Source: Symsagittifera roscoffensis | Lineage: Eukaryota; Xenacoelomorpha; Acoela; Convolutidae | Reading direction: 5' to 3' | DNA: 64,000 bases | NCBI RefSeq assembly: GCF_963678635.1 | Contig: NC_087062.1 | Coordinates: forward strand, 70,401,345 to 70,465,344 | Part shown: in pieces, positions 36,501 through 48,500 of the stretch | How the letters are laid out: the number at the start of each line of letters is the position of its first letter | Position numbering within the stretch: the first letter of the stretch is position 1 | The notes under the pieces: generated by a model | Database searches by the model: none | Told to the model about the DNA's origin: nothing | The model's input: the letters and a program-made list of their open reading frames with translations, nothing else | Translations under genes and position numbers: made by a program

Positions 36501-39500
36501 GTCAAACTTTCCTGAAAAAGAAAACGAAAAAAAATCATCGCTACCTATATAAGAGTCTGAGCTACGTTCATGGACTCTTGATAAATTGTTAAAATATTTA
36601 CCTGGATACGGTTGTTGCCGGAGTCGACGACATTGATGTTTCCGGCACCGTCAATCGCGATACCACAGGGACCCTCGAACATGAGGTCATGGTGACCTTT
36701 CATTCCTCCGAATGACGTAATGATTTCGCCAGTGTGAGCAGACATGATGAAAACTCTGTGTGAAAGAGTGTCGCTCACGATGAGTTTCTCCTCGTCGCAG
36801 CTCAAAGCGAGGAAACTGGGACGGGAAAAGACACTTCGTCCTCCAAAAGATTGCAACAGTTCTCCGTTGTAGTTGTACTTGTAGATACAACAGTTCTGCG
36901 GAAACAGAAAACATTGGCATAGAAAATGGGATCAATTTGGTTGAGGTTAACTTATGTACCAAACTCAATTGAAACAAATACCTTTCTGTACCAACTACAT
37001 TTGAACAACTTATTGATTTCATGCCAACAGTGTCTCTGATTTCAAAAACACATGAAAAACCTGCCGTACGTATGCTAGTACGCAATGAATATTTCAAAGG
37101 AAAATGCGATAGTTAAAAGCAGAGATTTCAAAAGCGGTATAACCAGAAGATCTCGATTGCAAGTGTACGTGCATGGATATACCTCGACATCTGATACGTA
37201 GATGTTGTCTTGAGTGTCCAGACACACTGCACGTGGCTTCACATTTCCACCTAGCTCCACTGTCTGCTCCAGCTCACCTAAAATGATATACAAAATTTGC
37301 ACAATAGGTTACACATCCGAGCGAGACAGCCAAGTTAATTTCTTTAACTGAAATGGGCTCCGGCTAATTTCCAGGCAAGCAAATGAAACACAAAGTTTCA
37401 ATAGTGAAAAAAAACACCACAGATAAAACACTTGCTACGATACCAACATAGCCAACAGCCAGTTGAAAAAGAGTCAATGAACGCAAAAACAAATAGGAAA
37501 AAAATAATGACTTTTGAAACATATATCATGAACTTTCGAATTTAAATTTAAAAATAGATGCCTTTATTGCTCTTTGAATTTCTAGAACAGTTTATAATGT
37601 ACACTTATTGGATTAAATTAACCAAATTTGGAAAACTGGATTTATAAGTTAATTTTTTATTCCACTGGGAAATCTGAAAACTCAATTCCACTTTCAAAAC
37701 AAGAAATCGATCACGTTTCTTGTGACCTTTACACTTTTGATAGACGAGTTTGCCTTCCTTTTAACAAAGAAAATGAACCGAATTTTAAAGAAACATAAAC
37801 CAAACCGCAAAAAAGTAAATTTGAACTTCTGAAAAAAAAACGAAAAACATTACGAGGCCTAACTTACACCGGCAAATATGCACTTTGCAATCACGAGCAA
37901 AAAAACGGCAAAAACTAGCCATAAAAGCTTCAATACATCGATATAAGGGTTTCCGCTAAATAACGTTGATTTTTATGAATGATCGAAAAAATCGACCTTT
38001 TTTATTTAAGTTTTAAACTTTATTCCCGTTTACCCGTATATTATATTAAGGTAAGAGCAAATTGCTTACCTCTGTTCAATTGGAAGGATTTAGTTTGCCG
38101 CTTACGTTTTAAATCGCGCGATAATTATCCTAATTTAAATGACAGTAGTCGACTTCTAAAATCGTCTTCAAAAATCACAACTCGCTTGAGTTAAACCTAT
38201 ACCAAAAATACAATTCAGAACAAACCAGGTAAAAAGAGGGCATAACATTAGCAAATTTTGTGACGTAAACGTTCTTAAGCAAAGCGCAACAAAGCACTGC
38301 GGGTCACTGTTCAAAAGCACAGAATGTCCCTAACACAGTTATTATCAGCAAAAAAAGGTGAAAGAACTAACATCTCAGAAAATTTGAAGTTTCTTCAGAA
38401 AAAACTTTTTTCAACGATTTACCCACATATTATAATATGCTTTCGAACAAACTATTTTTTTTTAAATGAAGATAACAAAAACTATTCCATTTCCCCCAAA
38501 AATAGTGTCTGAAAAGCAAACAGCCCGGACCAATTTCCTGAAAGACCGATTTCAGTTCGGTCCGAATCACTTCTAACAGGACTTTATCACAGAGGCAAAT
38601 TTCTAGATTACATTATATTTCATAACTTGAGGAAAACAAGTCGAGAAACCGAATGACCAGCGATAAAACATAGCCATCAGGCAGTTGGAAAAAAGAGAAT
38701 GAACGCAATTGAACAAAAAAAAACGACTTGTTTTTTGAAAACTATCAAATTTCAAAGAAAAAATAGATGCCCTTAAAGCTATCTGAAAAACTGGATCAAT
38801 TAAAACAATCTTTATTTCGCTGTTGAACCTAAAAAATAAATTCCACTTTCGAAAATAGAAGTCGATCGCATTTTCCGTGAACTTTTACTCACTTGCTTGC
38901 CTTCCTTTTGATATAGGAAATGAACTGAACTTAAAAAGAAATCAAAAGTCAAACCGCTAAAAATTAACTTTGAGCCTACACAATTTTTAAGAATTTCCTG
39001 AAAAAAAAAATTATCGCCACATACACATACATTATCGCTACACCATTTGGAACGCCAGTAGAAACGAAAACAAAATATTCATGAAAAATTTCGAGCTCCC
39101 TCTCCGCCCTACCACAGAAACACAAAAAGTTTAAACCTATTTTACTTTCAAACAACGCAAAATTAGGTAATACGAGCCGAAAGCATTGAAGTTGTATAAA
39201 CTTTGGAAGCAAAAACGGAAAGCGAAAAAATTTGATAAATTTACAAATTGGAAGACTGAATCAAAAGTACTTTCCATTATATAGAAAAACTCAGCCGACA
39301 AACGATAGGCCGAACAAAGTTTTGAGCGCTTTTTTCAGGTCGCAAGAAGAAACAGGTCCTGGCCGGATTCGAACAAAAGGGTTTTGACATCCCACGCATA
39401 GACATAACCAAATAAATTATCAAATATGAATTTTCCTTAAAAAAATCATCGCGCTATATATAAGAGTATGAACTACGTTCATTGACACTAAATAAGCCTT

Positions 39501-42500
39501 AAAAATCATTCAAGCATTTAGGCTAGGTTAATTGTGATGTGCCGAAAAATACGGGGAATTTGAATTAATTTAATTATTCAAAACGATTCAATGATTCTGG
39601 TAGACAAATTGTCCACGAAAAAAGTACACGTTTCGATTTGATAACGCTTGCTAATCGCATGCGGAAAGATATTTCACTCGACAGAACCCATTGTTTAGCT
39701 GTGATTTTGGTTTAGAAGAAAAACAAATAAACCATCATACTTCGTTCCCACTTCTCAAAGTAACGGCTCATTGTTGTAGCTATTTTAGTGTATTTAGGGT
39801 TTTCACCCCAAAATTTTGTCCAATCGCTGGAAATTTTTAGATTTGCAGGGAACTTAAGATTATCAATTTCGGACCAATAAGAAATTACCAGAAATTAAGT
39901 TAATTCATTATCATTTAGCAACCAAATAACTGAAATGAAACTGCTGATCGTAATATTTCGTAGTTAACTATCGCTAGACGCTGAAAAAATTTGGGTGCAT
40001 CATCTATCGACATCCATTGAAGAAAAAACGAGTTAATACATAGGATCTATTTCACCTCCGACAGAGTAGAAGTAGAGTCTCGCCGTGTCCTCTTCCGTAA
40101 TGCAAAGTCTGTTCTTGTCGTCAACACAGACCCCACTGATGTAGCGGAAAGATGGCTCCAGGAACATGGGCTCGGCCGCATGTGAAGTTCCCTCCCTCTC
40201 CACAGATGCCGATGAAGACGACTCCTCTCGCTCCACCGAGCGTGTAGCCATCGGTGGGACAGCAGCAGCAGCAACGGGAACTGCGACTGTCGCCTTAGGA
40301 GCAGCAGCAGCAGCAGCTTCTGCTCCATTCGTTGAAGATGGCAGTGTACCTAAAACTCGTCCCACGGTATAAATCGAAAATGATTTTGAGCACTGATCTT
40401 TATCTTGAACTAAAGATGAACATTGAAGAAACACTAATAACAAGCTTAAAATCAAGGGTTTCTATGATAGTTTCAAAATCAGTCCACTTCAAACGCGTAA
40501 AGAGTAATTTTAAGGGAGAAATTCAAATGACTTGCACGAACCGATTCAACTGCAAAAACTAAACTTCATTTCGAGCAGCAGTTCAATTCCCTCTTTTAGC
40601 TCATTCGAATAGAAAACCATTTCCGGAATCGTCATAAGGAAAAACGGAAGCAACAAACAAGCATCGCTTCTCTCGTTTTGTACCGTTCACCCGTAACAAA
40701 AAATCTTACCTCGATCAGGGAACCAATTGCTATGAATCTTTGTTCATAAACTATCTGGTATACGTTTCATTTCGAGCACATTTGAGAGGGGGCGGGTAGG
40801 TGTTTATATGACTGAAGAGCCTGCATTTTTAGGGGGCAGACCTATTTGATTATATTGGTTGATACCTTGTGGCTGAGGTCTAGCCTCTGGCTGCGCTGCC
40901 GCTGCGTGGATTCCTGGCGACGTATTCTGGGTATGTTGCTGACCTCCTCCCTGCTCAGCCAGGGCTGTCAAAGTGGCTCCAGTTGCGGCCGAGAAAGTCC
41001 TGAGGGGAACTCCGTCGGCCTCGAAGAAGTGGATTCTCTGGTTTCCATCGTCAACCACGATTATCTGGTCGTCTTTGGTGGTGGCCACTCCCCACGGGTA
41101 CAACAGGTCTCCGTAACCCTCTGAGGATCTGTTGTTCAATCTGACAAAAAATACATTTATTATTAAGAATTATTAAGTACTATAGTACTTATTAAGTACT
41201 TATTATTATAGACTTATTAAGTACTATAGGTTGCTGCAGCTATATTTGAAACCAAAATTATTTCGTTTCAGAATTGAGAGTCCAATGATTGCATCTAGCG
41301 CTCTGAACCTAGCATCAATTAGTATATTAACACAGATTCGAAGCAGCACTTCGCAACATTTGCGATACCTTAAAAAATTATAATCAAAAACTGAAAACTA
41401 TGAAACAGCAAAAATTCAACAAGTAGCTTTTTCAGAACTTTTTTCTGATTTTTTAAGAATTTAAGTTTTAGCGTAATTTAAAAAAAACGAGCGGAAACAA
41501 AAACAAATAAAAAGGCGCAAAGAGGAGCTTCCGCTGCGGTTGAAGATTAGGCACAGAAGTGAATCGTATACATAGAATCGATAAATAAAAGGACATATGT
41601 ACTGACACAGAAAATTTACAAATTGTTTCATGTTTTTGAAACTTAGTGGCCACAAAACTTCAATCGACAAATCAAAGTACAATCGACAAAAATTCAAAAT
41701 TAAAAAAAAACAGTTATAGGGAAATGAATAAAAATGAATAAAAAATGATAGATTACAATAAAAAAAAGTTCAAGAAAAAATAATTTATACAGATTTTATA
41801 CAAAACAAACTTCGAAGTAACCTCTTGAAGTACAACTACCTACACCAAAAGAAAAACCTAAATGTGTTCTAACTGAAGTAAAAAACTGTGATGAAATTCC
41901 GTACTATGGGAAGCGAAGCTGACAACAAACAAAGGATAGCCGGTTGCTGTGCAAGTAGCACAGAATGTTCCGACTACATTATTTAAAAAAATTTCAAACT
42001 TATCTCGTTTTTTCTGCTAAGAAGATTTGAACTAAAAAAGAACTGAAGCATATTCGACAGACATAGTAAAATGGGCCAATTGGAAACTAGTTTTTGTAGA
42101 AAAATGACTAGAAAAACGAAAACCGTTAAAAAAATCAAAAAAAATTTCCAAATTCTTTTGCAGAAGTTTTTGAACTTTGAAGTTTTTGATTCCAATTGGC
42201 GCTGAAAACTCCAAAAACTAATTTTGCTCAAGTAAAACTAAGTTTTTACGGGTTAACTTAGAGATAAATAAGCTATTGTAAGCCTGCAAGCTAACCTTAT
42301 TAGCTTGAAATCAAATAAACTTGAAATCAAAATTTCAAACTGGTTTTTTTCGTAAGAGAAAAAAAATCAAATTTTTAACTGTCGTTCGAATCACGACTGT
42401 AAGGGCTTTAATATTATACACACCCAACCCATTCCGACGATTATCTGTAATACCTGATGTTGCATGAAAAAGACAAAGAAAAAACTACAACTAACTTGAA

Positions 42501-45500
42501 TACAGAGTTCCTCCACATTTTTATATGGTCGGAACAACAAAGATAGCAGGTTGCTGTGCAAGAAGCACCGAATGTTCCGACCACAAACACTGAAGTAAAG
42601 AAATCCAATCAAAGAAAAGCTATAGAACAATTTCAAAATTTCTCTCCCAAAACTCTTGTTTTAAATCAACAAACAAATTAAAATAAACTAAAAATTGCAG
42701 AATAATCAAATTGAGAATTCAGTCTCTCATCGTGAAATTAAAAAACTTTGTGTCGCTAAAACACGCCAATTATTGATAATTGCCGATGCAATAAACTGGA
42801 CATAAATTTAGCCATAAACAGTTACATAGAAAAACCATCAACTTTATAATTGAACACGTTCAACTGGAAAATCTATTTAGCGCATATCTTTCAGTTCACA
42901 GCATTTTACGTATAGTACAGTTGCGTCGCAAAAACCCAAAAACAGGCCGAAGAAAATAAGGTAGCACAAAGGGAACCCAAAATTTCATCTGAAACTTTTT
43001 TTAGCGCGGCCAAAATTCGAAAATTGGCCAAAAACCGAAAAACCTAAGTTGCTGTAGACAAAAAAAATTGGCTAAGAACAAAATAAAAAGGACAAGTGTT
43101 GCAATAAATGACGCCGCGTGCTGAAACCTATGATAAAATTCTCTAACGACAAAAAAACACTTTTTTGCGGCTGAAATGTACTTGCTCTCCCCAATGTACC
43201 AATAATACTGAACATTAACCAGACAAAAGTTTTAAATCGTACAAACATAACAAACAAAAGGTTGGAAAGGGTAATTAAGTGTTGAACCTCTATAATTTTC
43301 AAGAATATTCTATCATCTACACTTTTTTCATATAAATAGCCTATTTAAGGAAAAATGGATCCAAAGGTCATATTCTATTCACTTTTTTCGAGCCAGTTCA
43401 TTCAAAAATTTCAGATCATTGACGCGCCATTTCCACTTTCTCAATTAGAGAGAGTAATTTAGCAAATGCATTTGAATTGAACTTTAAAAAAACCATGTCA
43501 AACCGCGAAAAATCAAATTTGCGTTTCATCAAATTTTCTGAAAAAAGCATCTGAAAAGCATCCTTAAAATGATCCCGAAAAAAAGCAAAAAGCATCAGAG
43601 CCAATATAAGTGTTTTCACTACGTTCATGGACACTTAAAAAAAGTCAAAAACAACCAAATTATTGCATTCAAATGTTTTCATGTAATCATAAAACATTCA
43701 TGCCGTTGAAATTTTTGCTACTAAAAATGCCCAAATAATATGCGGCAATTCAAGAAGCGGATTTAGGGAGAAGGGGCAGACGCCGCTCCCTTCTCCTTCA
43801 GGGAATCGAATCTCTAGCCACCCAAAGGATACTCCATTGGTACTATTTTAGGACATCAACTTTTGGCCAATCTACACGGTCAACTTTCTAAAGGCACTTT
43901 TGGCGACAAGTACCAATTTTAAGTGAGGAGCGCGTCTCTTTTGGCTAGTTTTTTTTTCAACAAAATCAACTGCAGCGCAAAAAATCGGTCAAACTAGGGT
44001 TTCTAAGCAATTTTGAGGAGCTTAAAAAATCATTTTGGACGGCGCCAATAAAAGGTCGACAAAGTATTGGTGCTTTTTGAGTGCCCAGAAAATTCATTTT
44101 TAAATTTAAAAAAACTAGATGAAAAGTATCATCCGAATTAATCTTTTTCGTAACATTTTTATATGGGTCTCGAAATGAAAGGTTCGCAGATTGCACTTAC
44201 CTTAAATAGTATCGAGTAGTGTACGAGGGTGCGACATTGTAGCACTTGCCAGCTCTGGTTCCCTTGAACAACTTGCCGTCCCCTGTCACTCCTGCTGATG
44301 GCACTGCCACAATCGAGGGCAGATTGGGCAGACTATCTGACCCATTTGAGGTCACCAACACCTTCCCCAGAACCATGAAATTCTTCTCGAAAGTTGAAGG
44401 AGTGACGTGTCGGAACTCCATTCGTCGGGCCACAACCCGAGGAGCCGTATCTCCTGAGAGACCTGGAAATATTGAAAGCCTCTAGCTTAATTGCCTTTAT
44501 CGTCATAAACTGGACATTCATGAATCGGTATCACTGGACAAATTAAGAACTTTGACAATCGTTTTAATACGCATTCCATGCGATACCTGCCGTTAGAATC
44601 CTGCGATACCTACCATTAGGTTTCTACATTTTGTTAATTGTGAGAACCTTGATTAAACTACGGTGTTTTTGGCTTACTGAAGCAGTTTTTGTAATTTCGT
44701 TTTCCTCTTACGTTTCGAGTATTTGAGTTATTAAAAATTACGGAAAAATACCCAGAACACTATCTCATCAGAGCGAGTATCAAAAATTGACTGGCGAAGA
44801 AAATTAAAATCAAATTAAAACAGCACAAGTGACGAGTCTAGACAGTCTGAACAAGGTAAGCAATACTGACATAATAAGCATTAAACACATGCAATACATT
44901 AGGGCCTTGTCGGTTGTACACATTAAATTTTTTGACGTTGACTTAAGCGTACAAAAAGGTTGCTATATTGACGACGCAATTAGAAAAAGGTTTCATTGCT
45001 TCGTAATTCCGTAAAGCATTTCATATAGAACCCAACGCCCACAAAGACACGGCTGTTTCCTTGTTGTATAATGTTAGTGAATTTGGATAATAGACATTTA
45101 CAGTATTTAAAACATGACAGCTAACTTCTATATTTTCCCAATTGATCATGTTTAATTGACCTTCGGCGAATTAGCGCTTTTTGAAATGATACCAATTTTC
45201 GCCACCAATTATTGTTCGCGACAAATTTTCGCCACACGAACCGAAGCAGTCAATTTTGAGATACTGTTGCTTGTGAAATTGGGACTCTTGTGATACTCTA
45301 CAGTGTGAAACATAGCCAACTGACAGTTGGAAAAGAGTAATGAACGCAAGGCAACTGAAAAAAAAAAACCGAATTGTTTTTTCAAAAATCTTCAGCTTTT
45401 GAATTTCGAATTAAGAAATTAGATGGCCTTAAAGCTCTTTGATTTTATAGAACAATTTTTAATCGACACTTTTTTTTGTTAAAATTAACTCAATTTGATA

Positions 45501-48500
45501 AGTTTGAGAAAACTGGATCAATAGGTAAAACATTTATTTCGCTGGGAAATCTGATAATTAATTTCCATTTTCAAAATTAGAATTCGATCACGTTTTTCGT
45601 AACCTTTACAATTTTGCTGTGCGATATTGGAGTTTGCCTTCCTTTAAACAATAGAAATGCACTGAACTTAAAAAAAATCAACCCGCTTAAGTCAACCCGC
45701 GAAAAATCAAAATTGAGCGTGAACAAACTTTAAGACTTTCTCCTGAAAAAAAAAACAACAAAAAAATCAGCAAGACCTATATAAGAGTCTTCACTACGTT
45801 CATTACTTTTAAAAACTGCCAGCACGGTCAGTCGGGTAACAGGTTAAAATTTTCATGAAAAAGTATCAGGGTGAACAAATGATTATTGGATGTTATCGAC
45901 GAGTATTTAAGCAATGTGACAACAAATTTCCTGTTTTCGAATTCCTCGACAGCTATTTTTGATATCAAAATACATATAAAAACCAATCGCGTCAGATAAT
46001 GCATATACAACACTACTTTATGTTAAAAAAAGAAGAAACAGTAAATGGTGTATTGAACAAAAACAACGACGATATTTCGTCATTAGCAATATTTCAGGGT
46101 AAGGCAAATGCAGATTTGAAACAGTGAAGGGAGAGGACAAAAATAATGTTTAAAGCCAATTTAAACAATAGTAGCTGGTAGCTTTGCGAGTAGCACCATA
46201 TCTTCAGAACACTCATCATTTGCAATAAAGAAAAAACGAAAAAATAACTTTCAATTTTGAACAAGGGGAATGTTAATTTTTTTGATCAAGCCTAAACCGC
46301 ATAAGATCAAACTTGAGCGTGAACAAACTAAGATTTTTCCTGAAAGAAAAAACATGACTAAGACCTATATAAGAGTAATAACTACGTTCATGACTCTTAA
46401 AAAACAGAAACATCACGACCTATAAAAGTGAAACTCTACTTTATATTTAGTTAGCACAAAAATATGCTACTAATATTGTAAAATGTGGATTCGTATAATA
46501 ACACGAGCGTTGCTGGTGTCATTCATAAGAAGCATGCATTTAACTAGCCCGGAAAGAGATAACATTCTCCAAACCAACACGGATGCCCACATCAGGACAA
46601 ACCCCATAATATTTCGGCAGCCCTTTCGAACCTTAAGCAAAATTGGACTTAATTTATATTCTATATCTGTGTCGAGATTTAGTAATTATGAAACGGTATA
46701 TGATGAAAAATTCCACTCAATGTTTTGGTGTAAGCACGCGATAAAACCTGGGTGTAATGATCTAAATGGCAGACAGTCTCCAAATGGCGATTTTCCCAAA
46801 CAGAAAAAAATAAGCGAACTAATACGAAATTGTCTGAAATGAACTCAAAGACCACCATAACTTTTCGCCAAACAAAAACTAACAGCTGAGACGAAGACCC
46901 AAAAGATTGACAGAGAATATAGAAAATAAGAAAAAGTTAATTTTTATAATGGAAGGTAAAGAATCGACAGCAAAGAAGTGTGGTGCCGTACAACCCCCTC
47001 GGACCACGTCGACACAAAGGCAAAAAAAGTATATCATATATGCCTAGGACATAAGTGCAATGACAATTCAAGCAACGTCCATCAAACAAGCCGATACGGA
47101 TGGTGACAACCAAAGATCTCTGAAAGAACTAGAAGATCTTTTCGTCACCGAAAATGTTATCGCATTCGAAAGATACAACTTCATCTGTAGATTGCAGAAG
47201 AAAAAAACAATTCCTCAGAACAATTATATGGAAGTGGTCGAACTATCCCCGAAAGCGGACTGTGTAGATTGAGAGGAAGATTGGGCACAAGACATGTCTA
47301 CAGTTCAAAAGTTTTAAAAAACATGCGAAGAACCCTAGCCATTATGATTATGCCATAAGGAGATGATAAAAGGACAAGAACACAACAAAAACATAAAACA
47401 CTATAGTCAAGGACATGCTAGTTCATCAGGAAACCCTATTAATATGAAACAATAATCAATGGGATTCATTAACCTGCTGAAAAAAACGCCGTTCGGAAGC
47501 TGAGTATAAGGAAATACATCAAGCTAACAAAACAGAACACAAAAGGACAACAAACTCGAACGCGCCAGCAAATCAGCAAAACAACGGCAAAATAATCAAT
47601 GTTTTAAATGCGGAAAGATATTCTCAACAAGAAGTCTTTTGAAGATTTTGAGTTGAAAAGTTAGAAAACTTCCTTGAGAATTTCTACTCAAATACATTCC
47701 AATGATTCTTTTTCAACGGAGAAATCAGTGTCAAACAACCAGTCTTTCTGAATTTCAAAAAAATTATTTGGGCGCGCTTTGACAAGCTGAAGCTCTTTTG
47801 GATTTTTTGAAAAATTATTTTATGGAAGCCTATTTAAAAAGACTGTTTATAATCTTAACTGCAATAAAACGTGCCAGCGTGAACAGGCAAACAAATTTTC
47901 ACACCAATTTCTACATGCAAAATAATGCATGAACAACTTTTCAACAACTTTCTTATTTTCTTTGATGATTTTTTGAGGGGAAAGGGAAACTGGAAAAGAT
48001 TAAAAGCTGCATATCCCACAAAACTTTATGCTCACAGAGATCGCATTGAAGAAGTCCAACCCGGCATTTGCATCTTACAAGTTCAAAAATGATCGCATGT
48101 TGAAATGTTTACCGTATGAATCAGGGCCCTTAGGTAAGGTTTTTATATTCCAGCGGCAAACTTTACAAAGATGCGAAGCTGTGCTTCGCAAACTATCTAG
48201 AACACGACAAAAGAGGCAGCTCTATGAAGTGAAATTCAACTTTCGAATTTCAAAAAAAATAGATGCCCATTAAGCTCTTTGAAATTGTAGAGCAATTTAT
48301 GATGGGAGCTTTTTTTGATAACATCAACTCAACTTGAGAAAACTGGATGAACAGGTATAAAGTTTATATTCCGCTGGAAATCTAAAAATTAAATTCCACT
48401 TTCGTCACTAGAAATCGTTCATATTTTTGCGCCATTTCCACGTTCGTATTTGGAGAGTGCTATTTACGTAACTTTCAGCAGATAAATTTCAATTGAACTC

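Noticed and set aside
40166-41124. Plus-strand frames opposite TRIM-NHL exons 6 and 7, including an Ala/Thr-rich one
   Set aside because: Mirror images of the coding exons and their GCT/GCA repeats; the minus-strand frame has splice sites, NHL motifs and continuous phase.
46483-46842. 119-codon ATG frame in TRIM-NHL intron 4 as a host gene
   Set aside because: No recognisable domain, no splice support and located among mobile-element debris; retained only as a possible part of a retroelement relic.
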